This document shows, piece by piece, positions 52,617 through 61,226 of a DNA stretch of 64,000 nucleotides. A program made the position numbers and the translations under genes. The notes below the pieces were generated by a model that ran no database searches, had not been told where the DNA came from, and was given only the letters and a program-made list of their open reading frames with translations. The number at the start of each line of letters is the position of its first letter. Within the stretch, counting starts at the first letter, position 1. The DNA comes from Curtobacterium sp. MCBD17_013 (GTDB lineage Bacteria; Actinomycetota; Actinomycetes; Actinomycetales; Microbacteriaceae), in assembly GCF_003234565.1 (NCBI RefSeq), contig NZ_QKTU01000005.1, positions 1 through 64,000 on the forward strand, in the 5' to 3' direction.

Positions 52617-53698
52617 CCGGCCTGGAGGGACGGTGCGGCCACCTGCACCGGTGCGCGGAGCGAGGACCGCCCGGCCTGGTACGCCTCGAGCAGTTCGGCG
52701 GCGGCCCAGCCGTCGACGGTGAGCGACGCGGCGGCGCCGAACAGCACGTCGTCGAGGAGCGCGGGCTCGGCCTCGACGAGGCCGCCCGCGAGGTCGCGCC
52801 CGGCGATCTGCTCGTGGACCGCGTCGGCCTCGACGTGCTCGTCGAAGTACCACGTGGCGTCCTCGTCGAAGCCGAGGCGCCGGAAACCGTCCCCGTACAG
52901 CTTGTTGGGGATGGACGAGGTCATCTCGTACGCCGCCAGGTGCCCGACGGTCGCACCGCGCAACCGACGGTGCTGCCCGAACAGGCTCATCATCGTGTTC
53001 GTCGCGAGCGTCAGCGCCGACACGGCGTCGACGTACGCACCGTAGGAGTCGTCGAGTCCGGCGGCACGGACGGTGCGGGCGAAGATCGCGGAGTGCATGC
53101 GCTTCGGCCGGCCCCCGCCGTACTCGTCCGACTGGATCTCGACGAGCGCGGCCTTGGCGCGGCCGGTCAGGCGCGGGATCGCCCAGGAGTGCGGGTCGGC
53201 CTCCTTGAGCGTGTAGACCGTCCGGTTCACGAGGAGGTCGCGGACCTGCTCGAGCGTGGCCTTCCGCGCGACGTAGCGCGAGAGGCTCGGCCCCGAGTCG
53301 GCGGAGGTCATCGCGAACAGGGCCGCCGCGACGGCGTCCGCGGTCGGCTCGGGTCGCTCGGGCATCGGCACCCTGCGGCGGAGCTCGGCCTCGAACGCCT
53401 CCTCGAGCACGGCACGCACCGCGAGGAGGTCCGGGTCCCACTCGAAGCGGTCGTCGACACCCTGGATGCCCCCGTAGGCGAGCTCCTGGAGCACGAAGAG
53501 GCTGCTCTGCACGTCGTCGTCGCGGATGAGGTCCTCGGCGTCGGCGATCGCGCGGCGGGCGGTGGCGGTGAGCGCGGATCGGTCAGCGTCCGGACGCTCG
53601 GTGAGCACGGCGCGGATCGCCTCGCCGAGCGGCCCGCGCGGTGCCGGGTACGGCATCGGGGTCTGGGTGAGGACGTCGGCAGCGTCGAGGACGGCCAT
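52613..53698 (-). CDS. haem-oxygenase-like diiron (iron-containing redox) protein
   Basis: A 361-residue helical protein of the iron-containing redox enzyme family, whose members (UndA, BesC, SznF and others) oxidise small molecules with a diiron centre. Likely ligands are the Glu in LFVLQELAYGG, the Glu in IQSDEYGGGRPKRMH with His, and the cluster YFDEHVEADAVHE. AAGGAG lies 6 bases before the ATG. It is the first gene of the trio with the glycosyltransferase and CDGSH protein. The substrate is unknown. Confidence 0.83.
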   Translation of the reverse strand: MAVLDAADVLTQTPMPYPAPRGPLGEAIRAVLTERPDADRSALTATARRAIADAEDLIRDDDVQSSLFVLQELAYGGIQGVDDRFEWDPDLLAVRAVLEEAFEAELRRRVPMPERPEPTADAVAAALFAMTSADSGPSLSRYVARKATLEQVRDLLVNRTVYTLKEADPHSWAIPRLTGRAKAALVEIQSDEYGGGRPKRMHSAIFARTVRAAGLDDSYGAYVDAVSALTLATNTMMSLFGQHRRLRGATVGHLAAYEMTSSIPNKLYGDGFRRLGFDEDATWYFDEHVEADAVHEQIAGRDLAGGLVEAEPALLDDVLFGAAASLTVDGWAAAELLEAYQAGRSSLRAPVQVAAPSLQAG

Positions 53699-53835
53699 GG
53701 AGGGCTCCTTGCGTGGTCGGACAGCTCGCCATGCCTACGCCCGCTCAGCTGGGAACACGTCCGGGTTCGTCCCCCGACCCGTGTCCCCCGACGGGTCCCC
53801 CGTGACCCGGCTTCGGCGGTCGGCCTCCCCGTCGC

Positions 53836-54798
53836 TCAGGAGCCGAGCAGCGCCTGTCCCGCGCTCTCGTCGACGATGAGGTCCGTCACGAGCCCGGCCG
53901 CCAGCGCCCCTTCGAGGCTCGTGACCTTCGAGCGCCCCGCGACGACGCAGATCCGCCGCGGCGCGCGCTTCAGGGTGTCGAGGTCCGGCGCACCGGCGCG
54001 GGCGTTCAGGCCGATGTCCCGCCAGGAACCGTCGGCCCGGTAGAACACCGTCGTGACGTCGCCGACGACGCCGTCGCGCTTGAGCTCCTCGCGGTCGGCC
54101 GGGTCGAGGTACCCGCCCGAGTACACGTGGCTCGGGACGAGGGCCTGGGGCGAGCCGACCCCGAACAGCACGAGGTCCATGCGCTGGTGCAGGTCGAGCA
54201 CCGGACGGAGGCTCCGCTCGCGGAACAGCGCGGCCTTCGTCGCCGGGTCATCGAAGAACGCGGGGACCGGGAACTGCTGGACGACCGCCCCGTACGCGTC
54301 GCCGAAGCGGCGGAGGATCTCGCTGGCGTAGACGATGCCGGTCGTGCGTGTGTTGGCCGCACCGTTCACCTGCACGATCGTCGAGCCGTGCGTCGCCTTC
54401 GGCACGAGGTACCGGCTGATCGCACTCACCGTCGAGCCCCACGAGATCCCGATCACCATGTTCGAGTCGATGTACTGCGTCAGGATCCGGGCGGCGGAGA
54501 GCGCGACGCGTTCGAGCCGGTCGACGTCGCTCGTGTGGTCGGGCACGGGCACGACGTGCGCATGCACGTCGAACCGGGTGCGCAGGGCACGGCTCAGGGC
54601 CGCGGCCTGGTCGAGCGGGGACCGGATCTGGATGTCGACGAGCCCGGTGTCGCGGGCGTACTTGAGCAGCCGCGAGACGGACGACCGGGACGTCCCGAGT
54701 TCGTCGGCGATGGCCTCCATCGTCAGGTCCTGCATGTAGTACAGGTGCGCGGCGCGGAGCGCCTGTTGCGTCCGCACCGCCTGTGCCGCGTCGCTCAT
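53836..54798 (-). CDS. SorC/DeoR-type sugar-binding transcriptional regulator
   Basis: A 320-residue regulator. The N-terminal HTH is MEAIADELGTSRSSVSRLLKYA and the rest is a SorC sugar-phosphate-binding domain (GISWGSTVSAISRYL, GIVYASEILRRFG, DLVLFGVGSP, GDVTTVFYRADG). It is divergent from glpD, so glycerol 3-phosphate or a related sugar phosphate is a likely effector. Two identical-type palindromes lie in the gap. GGAGGA precedes ATG 54798. Confidence 0.92.
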   Translation of the reverse strand: MSDAAQAVRTQQALRAAHLYYMQDLTMEAIADELGTSRSSVSRLLKYARDTGLVDIQIRSPLDQAAALSRALRTRFDVHAHVVPVPDHTSDVDRLERVALSAARILTQYIDSNMVIGISWGSTVSAISRYLVPKATHGSTIVQVNGAANTRTTGIVYASEILRRFGDAYGAVVQQFPVPAFFDDPATKAALFRERSLRPVLDLHQRMDLVLFGVGSPQALVPSHVYSGGYLDPADREELKRDGVVGDVTTVFYRADGSWRDIGLNARAGAPDLDTLKRAPRRICVVAGRSKVTSLEGALAAGLVTDLIVDESAGQALLGS

Positions 54799-54866
54799 CG
54801 TGCGTCCTCCGCGTTCGTGTGCCGTGCAGCGGCACCAGCGTCGCGCGGCACCTTGGTCGCGCGCCC

Positions 54867-54880
54867 TGCACGCACGTGCA
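54867..54880. promoter_or_regulatory. SorC operator candidate 1, TGCACG-N2-CGTGCA
   Basis: A perfect 14-base palindrome TGCACGCACGTGCA in the gap between the SorC regulator and glpD, 69 bases from the regulator start. Confidence 0.7.
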
Positions 54881-54950
54881 CGGCCGCTGGCTCCATTCTC
54901 GCCCCCGCGGACGTGCGTTGCCACCGGTCGACGCCGCTCTGGAGGCCCCG

Positions 54951-54964
54951 TGCACGTTCGTGCA
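54951..54964. promoter_or_regulatory. SorC operator candidate 2, TGCACG-N2-CGTGCA
   Basis: A second perfect copy (TGCACGTTCGTGCA), centred 84 bases from the first, which is about eight helical turns. A weaker repeat GTGCCG-N5-CGGCAC at 54819-54835 may be a third site. Confidence 0.7.
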
Positions 54965-55053
54965 GGCGGGTTGCCCCTCCTGTCAGTGGCGCGCACCATC
55001 GAGGAGTCGCCGCGGCGAATCCGGCCGCGTCGCTGAGGAGGAAGACGAACCAC

Positions 55054-56799
55054 ATGTCGAAGAAGACCGCGCTGCGACCGAACGTCGCGGCCATCACCGA
55101 CCGGCCCACCGCCCAGGTCCTCGTCGTCGGTGGGGGCATCAACGGCATCGCGACCTTCCGCGACCTCGCGCTGCAGGGCGTCGACGTCGTGCTCGTCGAG
55201 CGGAACGACTACGCGTCGGGGGCCTCGGCCGCGTCGAGCCACATGATCCACGGCGGCATCCGCTACCTCGAGAACGGCGAGTTCCGGCTGGTCCGCGAGT
55301 CCGTGCAGGAGCGCAACGGCCTCATCAGGATCGCCCCGCACTACGTCAAGCCGCTGCAGACCACCATGCCGGTGTTCTCCACGTTCTCGGGCATCATGAA
55401 CGCCCCGCTGCGGATGCTGACGCACAAGCAGCGGTCCACCAGGGAGCGTGGCGCGGCCCTCATCAAGATCGGCATGACGCTCTACGACTCGTTCTCGCGT
55501 GACGGCGGATCCGTGCCGAAGCACCGCTTCCTCACGAAGAAGGCCGCGCTCGAGGACATGCCCGCCCTGAACCACGACCTCAAGTACACGGGCACCTACT
55601 ACGACGCGTCCGTGCACGAGCCCGAGCGCCTGGCGCTCGACGTCCTCAAGGACGGGCTCGCCGCGGGTACCGGGAACGGCAGCGCCGCGACCGCCCGCTC
55701 GGCGAACTACGTCGAGGCCGTCGGCACGCGCGACGGCGGCGTCCTGCTCCGCGACGTCGAGTCTGGGACCGAGTTCGTCGTCACCGCGCCGGTCGTCGTC
55801 AACGCCTCCGGGCCGTGGACCGACCTGACGAACGCGGCGTTCGGGGGCGAGACGGCGTACATGGGCGGCACGAAGGGCTCCCACATCGTCGTCGACAACC
55901 CGGAGCTGCTCGCGGCGACGAAGGGCCGCGAGATCTTCTTCGAGAACGACGACGGCCGCATCGTGCTCATCTACCCGCTCAAGGGCCGGGTGCTCATCGG
56001 CACGACCGACATCGACGCCGACCCCGCCGAGCCCGCCGTGTGCACCGAGGAGGAGGTCGACTACTTCTTCGACCTCGTCCGGCACGTGTTCCCGCAGATC
56101 GCCCTCGATCGCGAGCACATCGTCTACCGCTACTCGGGCATCCGGCCGCTCCCCCGGCACGAGGACACCGCCCCCGGGTTCGTCTCACGTGACTACCGCA
56201 TCGTCGAGACGCCGATCGACGGCCTCGGGTCCGCCACGGTGCTCTCGCTCGTCGGCGGCAAGTGGACCACGTTCCGCGCCCTGTCCGCGCACCTGTCGAC
56301 CGAGGTGACGAACCGCCTCGGTGTCAGCCGGAAGGTCGACACGACGGGTATGCCGATCGGCGGCGGCAAGGACTTCCCGACGACCGACAGCGACCGCGCC
56401 CTGTGGGTGCAGACGCACCGCGACGGGCTCGACCCCGCAGCCGTGGACCGGCTCCTCACCCGGTACGGCACCCGGGCGACCGAGGTCATCGACGTGCTCC
56501 TCGACCAGCCCGTCGTGCCGCTCGAGACCGACCCCGAGCTGACCACCGCCGAGGTGGCGTTCTTCGCCGAGCGGGAGCACGCCGTGCACCTGTCCGACGT
56601 CGTGCTCCGCCGGACGAACCTGGCGTTCGTCGGGGGCGTGACGATCGAGCTCCTCACCGAGCTCGCCGACGTCCTCGCGACGGCGCTGCAGTGGACCTCC
56701 GAGGAGCGCGACGAGGAGATCGCCGCGACGCTCGAGGAGCTCCGCGTCGCGCACGGCGTGGTCGTCCCGCTCGGATCGACCCCGGTCGCGGCGCGCTGA
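55054..56799 (+). CDS. glpD: glycerol-3-phosphate dehydrogenase
   Basis: A 581-residue FAD enzyme of aerobic glycerol catabolism, oxidising glycerol 3-phosphate to dihydroxyacetone phosphate at the membrane. The FAD motif is VLVVGGGINGIATFRDLA, followed by SHMIHGGIRYLENGEFRLV. Other landmarks are KGSHIVVDNPEL, VLIGTTDIDADP and LSLVGGKWTTFR, and a C-terminal DAO_C domain. GAGGAGG lies 12 bases before the ATG. The divergent SorC protein and paired operators suggest sugar-phosphate control. Confidence 0.96.
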   Translation: MSKKTALRPNVAAITDRPTAQVLVVGGGINGIATFRDLALQGVDVVLVERNDYASGASAASSHMIHGGIRYLENGEFRLVRESVQERNGLIRIAPHYVKPLQTTMPVFSTFSGIMNAPLRMLTHKQRSTRERGAALIKIGMTLYDSFSRDGGSVPKHRFLTKKAALEDMPALNHDLKYTGTYYDASVHEPERLALDVLKDGLAAGTGNGSAATARSANYVEAVGTRDGGVLLRDVESGTEFVVTAPVVVNASGPWTDLTNAAFGGETAYMGGTKGSHIVVDNPELLAATKGREIFFENDDGRIVLIYPLKGRVLIGTTDIDADPAEPAVCTEEEVDYFFDLVRHVFPQIALDREHIVYRYSGIRPLPRHEDTAPGFVSRDYRIVETPIDGLGSATVLSLVGGKWTTFRALSAHLSTEVTNRLGVSRKVDTTGMPIGGGKDFPTTDSDRALWVQTHRDGLDPAAVDRLLTRYGTRATEVIDVLLDQPVVPLETDPELTTAEVAFFAEREHAVHLSDVVLRRTNLAFVGGVTIELLTELADVLATALQWTSEERDEEIAATLEELRVAHGVVVPLGSTPVAAR

Positions 56800-56819
56800 C
56801 CCTCGCCCCGGCCGGCCCC

Positions 56820-56856
56820 CGACGCCCGTCTCCCGATCACCGGGAGGCGGGCGTCG
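56820..56856 (+). terminator. glpD terminator hairpin
   Basis: A 16-base stem with one G-T pair and a 5-base loop begins 21 bases after the glpD stop and overlaps the last codons of the convergent phosphatase gene. Confidence 0.6.
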
Positions 56857-57526
56857 CTCCGTCCGGCGGCGTGAACGCCTCGCCCGTGGGATCGGGCGCG
56901 CTGCGGTCCGCGACCTCGTCGCCACCGACGGGCTGCCCCTCCCAGCGGGCCACGGTCCACCCGCTGGCGGGGTCGCCGTCGAGCTCGACGATGCCGGTGT
57001 TCTCGAGTGTGTGGCGCGCGAGCGCGTGGTCCGCGAGGTTCGTCGCGGTCCCACCCGCCCAGCTCCGGATGGCCGCGCCGTGGCTGAACGCGGCAGCCGT
57101 GTCGGCGCCGCCCGCGGCGATCGTCGCCACGGCGGCGTCGAAGCGCGCGAAGAACGCGTGCCCGTCCGGTCCGCCCGGCATGCGCCGGTCGCGGTCCCCC
57201 TCGAGCCACGCGAAGACCGTGCCCATGTACTCGAGGACGGAGGCGCGGTCGCGCTTGCCCTCGAGGTCGCCCGCGTCGATCTCGTGGAGTCCCGGGAGCT
57301 CGATCGGCTCGAGTCCGAGCGCGTCGGCGAGCGGTGCCGCCGTCTCGTGGGTCCGGACCATGTCCGAGACGAACACCGCGCCGACACCGCGGTCGCCGAG
57401 CGCCTGGGGCAACCGGGCCGCCTGTTCCCGGCCGAGCGGGGTGAGCCCCGGCCCCGGCACGAGCGTGTCGAGCACCCCGTCGACGTTCGCGGGAGTCTGG
57501 CCGTGGCGGATGAGCAGGAGACGCAT
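56837..57526 (-). CDS. histidine phosphatase family protein
   Basis: A 229-residue phosphoglycerate mutase-like phosphatase with the catalytic RHG at residues 7-9 (LLIRHGQTPAN) and the second His in FSHGAAIRSW. Supporting residues are in SDMVRTHETA and LHEIDAGDLEGK. It should hydrolyse a small phosphoester, but mutase activity is unlikely given the length. TAGGCT precedes the ATG by 6 bases. Confidence 0.92.
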   Translation of the reverse strand: MRLLLIRHGQTPANVDGVLDTLVPGPGLTPLGREQAARLPQALGDRGVGAVFVSDMVRTHETAAPLADALGLEPIELPGLHEIDAGDLEGKRDRASVLEYMGTVFAWLEGDRDRRMPGGPDGHAFFARFDAAVATIAAGGADTAAAFSHGAAIRSWAGGTATNLADHALARHTLENTGIVELDGDPASGWTVARWEGQPVGGDEVADRSAPDPTGEAFTPPDGATPASR

Positions 57527-57532
57527 GCGCCG

Positions 57533-57538
57533 AGCCTA
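57533..57538 (-). promoter_or_regulatory. leaderless-type -10 of the phosphatase gene
   Basis: TAGGCT on the minus strand ends 6 bases before the ATG at 57526. Confidence 0.5.
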
Positions 57539-57571
57539 CGGACCCCGGTGAACGGGCGGGCCCCGGTACGG

Positions 57572-57577
57572 TAGCGT
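57572..57577 (+). promoter_or_regulatory. leaderless-type -10 of the DinB-family gene
   Basis: TAGCGT ends 6 bases before the ATG at 57584. Confidence 0.5.
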
Positions 57578-57583
57578 CCCGCC

Positions 57584-58111
57584 ATGCCGATCGAACCCGA
57601 CACGAAGAACTGGACCTGGGTGCTCGAGGACCGGTGCCCCGAGTGCGGGTTCGACGGTCGCACCGTGACCTTCGACGAGGTCCCGGGGCTCGTCCGTGCG
57701 AACGCCGCCGCGTGGCCGGCCGAGCTGGCGCGCGACGACGTCCGCGAGCGTCCGGACGACGCGACGTGGTCACCGCTGGAGTACGGCGCCCACGTCCGCG
57801 ACGTGCATCGCGTCATGGCGGGTCGGCTCGAGCTCATGCTCGCCGAGGACGCGCCCCGGTTCCCGAACTGGGACCAGGACGCCACCGCTGTGGAGGACCG
57901 GTACGGCGAGCAGGACCCGGCCGTCGTCGCCGAGGAGCTCCTGGCCGCCGCCGATCGGACCGCCGCCGCCTTCGCCGCGGTGCGCGACGACCAGGTCGAC
58001 CGGCCGGGCCTCCGCTCGGACGGCAGTGCGTTCACGGTGGAGTCCCTCGCCCGGTACTACCTGCACGACCCGGTCCACCACCTGGCGGACGTCCGCCGAC
58101 CGCGCGCCTGA
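57584..58111 (+). CDS. DinB-family protein with CxxC motif
   Basis: A 175-residue four-helix-bundle protein of the DinB/mycothiol-dependent maleylpyruvate isomerase superfamily. An N-terminal CPECGFDG (Cys18, Cys21) precedes the bundle, whose likely metal His residues are in GAHVRDVHRVM and HDPVHHLADV. Members often use mycothiol. The exact reaction is unknown. Confidence 0.86.
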   Translation: MPIEPDTKNWTWVLEDRCPECGFDGRTVTFDEVPGLVRANAAAWPAELARDDVRERPDDATWSPLEYGAHVRDVHRVMAGRLELMLAEDAPRFPNWDQDATAVEDRYGEQDPAVVAEELLAAADRTAAAFAAVRDDQVDRPGLRSDGSAFTVESLARYYLHDPVHHLADVRRPRA

Positions 58112-58183
58112 TCCGCACCTCCACAGCGGACGTTCGGGCTGTGGACGTACCGTCAGCGGACCTGCAGTCGAAGGGGATGCGTC

Positions 58184-59302
58184 ATGAAGAAGAAGTCGAC
58201 CTGGCTCCCGGCCGTCGTCGCGCCGGTCGTCGTCGCCGGGGCGGTCGCCGCCCCGCTCGCCGCGAGCGCCGCGACCCCGTCCCCCGCCACCACCGGCAGC
58301 CACCCCACGGCGGCGCAGGTGCTCGCGAGCGTCGCACACAGCGACACCCTGTCGTACTCCGGGCGGATCAGCCAGACGAGCGACCTCGGTCTGCCGTCGC
58401 TGCCGTCGACGAGCGGCTCGTCCGGGGCGTCGAGCGCGCAGTCCGGCGCATCGGACGTGCTCGATCTGCTGACCGCGTCGCACGAGGCGCGCGTCTACGT
58501 CGACGGTCGCAGCAAGGCCCGCGTGCAGGTGCTCGACCAGCTCGCCGAGCGCGACGTCATCCGCAACGGGCGCGACGTCTGGACCTGGGACTCCAAGGCG
58601 GACAAGGCCGTGCACGTCACGCTCCCGTCGTCCGCCGCGGCCGCGAACGGCACTGACACGGGGTCCGCGTCGCCCGCCGACATCGCCGCGCGGGCGATCG
58701 CCGGGATCACGCCGAGCACCCGCGTCGGCACGCCGACGACCACCTCGGTCGCCGGGCACGCCGCCTGGCAGGTGCGACTGACCCCGAAGTCCTCGTCGAC
58801 GCTCGTGCACGACGTCGTCATCGCGATCGACAAGTCCACCGGCCTGCCGCTGAGCGCCCGGATCGACGCTCGCGGGCAGTCCACGGCAGCGGTGTCGGTG
58901 CGGTTCAGCGCGCTCTCGTACGGCCCACCCAAGGCGTCTCTGTTCGACTTCACGCCGCCGAGCGATGCGAAGGTGACGACGAAGGACCTCTCCGATGCCG
59001 CGGAGCACAGCTCGACGGCCAAGCACCCCGGCCTCGTGGCCCCCGGTGACGTGCGGGCCTCCGGCGCACCGACCCCGAGCGTCCAGGGCGACGGCTGGTC
59101 GAGCATCGTGACCCTGCCCGCGGGGACGTTCCCGAAGCGCCAGCTCGACGCCGACGGCTCGCAGCTGTTCGGGCAGCTCACCAAGGCGGTCGACGGCGGC
59201 CGCGCGGTGCAGACCTCGCTCGTGTCGATCCTCATCACGGACGACGGCCGCGTCCTCGCCGGCGCGGTGCCGGTGTCGGCGCTCGAGGCCGCAGCCGAGT
59301 GA
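58184..59302 (+). CDS. secreted LolA/RseB-like protein
   Basis: A 372-residue exported protein with a clear signal peptide (MKKKSTWLPAVVAPVVVAGA...ASA). The body resembles the LolA/RseB/DUF2092 beta-sheet fold (VYVDGRSKARVQVLDQLAERDVI, DVWTWDSKADKAVHV, VVIAIDKSTGLPLSARI). A Ser/Gly linker lies near residues 68-84. AAGGGG is 7 bases before the ATG. It overlaps the ABC ATPase gene by GTGA, so it is part of an ABC exporter unit, perhaps as a lipid- or signal-sensing subunit. Confidence 0.83.
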   Translation: MKKKSTWLPAVVAPVVVAGAVAAPLAASAATPSPATTGSHPTAAQVLASVAHSDTLSYSGRISQTSDLGLPSLPSTSGSSGASSAQSGASDVLDLLTASHEARVYVDGRSKARVQVLDQLAERDVIRNGRDVWTWDSKADKAVHVTLPSSAAAANGTDTGSASPADIAARAIAGITPSTRVGTPTTTSVAGHAAWQVRLTPKSSSTLVHDVVIAIDKSTGLPLSARIDARGQSTAAVSVRFSALSYGPPKASLFDFTPPSDAKVTTKDLSDAAEHSSTAKHPGLVAPGDVRASGAPTPSVQGDGWSSIVTLPAGTFPKRQLDADGSQLFGQLTKAVDGGRAVQTSLVSILITDDGRVLAGAVPVSALEAAAE

Positions 59303-60243
59303 GCACCGCGGACCTCGCGATCCGCACCCAGGGTCTGCGCAAGGTCTTCCGACGGCAGCACGCCGTCGACGGCATCGACCTGGCGGTGCCGCGCGGCTCG
59401 GTGTTCGGGTTCCTCGGCCCGAACGGCTCCGGCAAGACCACGACGATCCGCATGCTCCTCGGCCTGACCGCGGCGAGCGCCGGGACCATCGAGGTCCTCG
59501 GCGAACGCATGCCCCGCGCACTGCCCAGCGTGCTGCCGCGCGTCGGCGCACTCGTCGAGGGACCGGCCTCCTACCCGTTCCTGTCCGGGCGGGCGAACCT
59601 GCACCGGTTCGACGCCGCCGATCCCCGCTCCGATCCGGCGTCCCGCACGCGCCGGGTCGACGCCGCCCTCGACCGGGTGGGACTCACGCACGCGGCCGAC
59701 AAGAAGGCCGGGGCGTACTCCCTCGGCATGAAGCAGCGGCTCGGCCTCGCGAACGCCCTCCTCACGCAGCGCGACCTGCTCGTACTCGACGAGCCGACGA
59801 ACGGGCTCGACCCCCAGGGCACGCGTGAGGTCCGGAACCTCATCCGCTCGCTCGCCGACGACGGCACCACCGTGTTCGTGTCGAGCCACCTGCTCGCCGA
59901 GATCGAGCAGGTGTGCACGCACGCCGGTGTGATGCGCGCCGGCAGCCTCGTCGCCCAGGGCTCGCTCGACGAGCTCCGGCGGGTCGGGACCGCGCGGGTC
60001 ACGGTCCAGACGCCGGACCGAGGCGACGCCCACATCGTGCTCACGCGGCTCGGCCTCCACGTCGGCGCGGCGAGCCGGTCCGACGGACTCGTGGCGGACC
60101 TCCCGGACGAGGTGCCGGCCGAGACCGTCACCGCCGCACTGGTCGAGGCCGGCGTCCGCGTGCGCGGCATCGCCGTCGGGGGCGGCACGCTCGAGGACCG
60201 CTTCGTCGCGCTGACCGGGGAGGGTTTCGATGTCGCAGGGTGA
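59299..60243 (+). CDS. ABC transporter ATP-binding protein
   Basis: A 314-residue DrrA/CcmA-type ATPase. Walker A GPNGSGKTT is near residue 40, the signature YSLGMKQRLGLANALL is near 150, and LLVLDEPTNGLDPQGT carries Walker B. A C-terminal extension follows. Its GTG overlaps the LolA-like stop and its stop overlaps the permease start by 14 bases. It energises the downstream permease; export or removal of a lipid or peptide antibiotic is a guess. Confidence 0.94.
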   Translation: MSTADLAIRTQGLRKVFRRQHAVDGIDLAVPRGSVFGFLGPNGSGKTTTIRMLLGLTAASAGTIEVLGERMPRALPSVLPRVGALVEGPASYPFLSGRANLHRFDAADPRSDPASRTRRVDAALDRVGLTHAADKKAGAYSLGMKQRLGLANALLTQRDLLVLDEPTNGLDPQGTREVRNLIRSLADDGTTVFVSSHLLAEIEQVCTHAGVMRAGSLVAQGSLDELRRVGTARVTVQTPDRGDAHIVLTRLGLHVGAASRSDGLVADLPDEVPAETVTAALVEAGVRVRGIAVGGGTLEDRFVALTGEGFDVAG

Positions 60244-61156
60244 GGCAGCGGGCACGGGCCACCGCGCCGCTGACGGGGGCGCGGTCGCGGTGGACGGCAC
60301 CGCCGTCACGCCGACCGGGAGGCCCGACACCGGTCGCCGGGGCACGCGCGCCACCGCGCTCCTCGGCTCCGAGGTGCGCGTGCTGTTCCGCCGCTGGCGC
60401 ACCTGGGCGATGCTCGGAGCGCTCGCACTCGTACCGATCCTCATCGCGGTCGCCGTCCGGGTCGCGACGCATCGGACGTCGGGCGGCCCGGCGTTCCTGT
60501 CCGACATCACGAACAACGGGCTGTTCGTCGCGTTCACGGCGCTGACGGTGTCGATCCCGCTGTTCCTGCCGCTGACGATCGGGGTCGCGTCCGGGGACAC
60601 GATCGCGGGCGAGGCCAACCTCGGCACCCTGCGCTACCTGCTCGTCGCGCCGACCGGCCGGCTCCGGCTCGTACTCGTGAAGTTCGTCGGCGCCGGCGCG
60701 TTCGCCCTCGCCGCGACCCTGACGATCGTCGTGGTCGGTGTCGCGATCGGGGCGGCGCTGTTCCCGATCGGTCCGGTGACGCTGCTCTCCGGCACCCAGG
60801 TCGGCGGCGTGCAGTACGCCGTGCGGGCGCTGTTGCTCGTCGCCTACGTGACGCTGTCGATGCTCGGACTCACCGCGATCGGGCTGTTCGCGTCGACGCT
60901 CACCGCGGTGCCCGTCGGGGCGATGGCCGCCACGGTGGTCCTCGCCGGCGCCTCGCAGATCGCCGACGCGCTCCCCCAGCTCGACTGGCTCCACCCGTTC
61001 CTGTTCTCGCACCTGTGGCTCGGGTTCGGGGACCTGTTACGCGACCCGCTGTCGTTCGAGTCGTTCGGGCACAACGCGCTCCTGCAGGCGGCCTACGTCG
61101 TGGTCTTCGGCGGCCTCGCCACACTGCGGTTCGTGCGGAAGGACGTCCTGAGCTGA
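60230..61156 (+). CDS. ABC transporter permease, ABC-2 type
   Basis: A 308-residue membrane protein with a 40-residue cytoplasmic start, then about six helices, among them AMLGALALVPILIAVAVRV, LFVAFTALTVSIPLFLPL, ALAATLTIVVVGVAIGAALF and a last AAYVVVFGGLATLRFV. It contains the ABC-2 segment ASGDTIAGEANLGTLRYLLVAPTGR, typical of permeases paired with DrrA-type ATPases. It overlaps the ATPase gene by 14 bases. Confidence 0.92.
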   Translation: MSQGEAAGTGHRAADGGAVAVDGTAVTPTGRPDTGRRGTRATALLGSEVRVLFRRWRTWAMLGALALVPILIAVAVRVATHRTSGGPAFLSDITNNGLFVAFTALTVSIPLFLPLTIGVASGDTIAGEANLGTLRYLLVAPTGRLRLVLVKFVGAGAFALAATLTIVVVGVAIGAALFPIGPVTLLSGTQVGGVQYAVRALLLVAYVTLSMLGLTAIGLFASTLTAVPVGAMAATVVLAGASQIADALPQLDWLHPFLFSHLWLGFGDLLRDPLSFESFGHNALLQAAYVVVFGGLATLRFVRKDVLS

Positions 61157-61195
61157 CGTGGACCCGGGCATGCGTCCGCGCTGACGCAGGCGTAC

Positions 61196-61209
61196 GCCTC
61201 CGCGGAGGC
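61196..61209. terminator. palindrome between convergent genes
   Basis: GCCTCCGCGGAGGC is a perfect 14-base palindrome in the 70-base gap after the ABC permease and before the convergent oxidoreductase gene. It may serve as a weak terminator. Confidence 0.35.
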
Positions 61210-61226
61210 GCTCGCGCTCGCGCTCG

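Noticed and set aside
52607..54043. 478-residue plus-strand frame antisense to the diiron gene
   Set aside because: No motifs and biased composition; the minus-strand gene has a ribosome site and a conserved fold.
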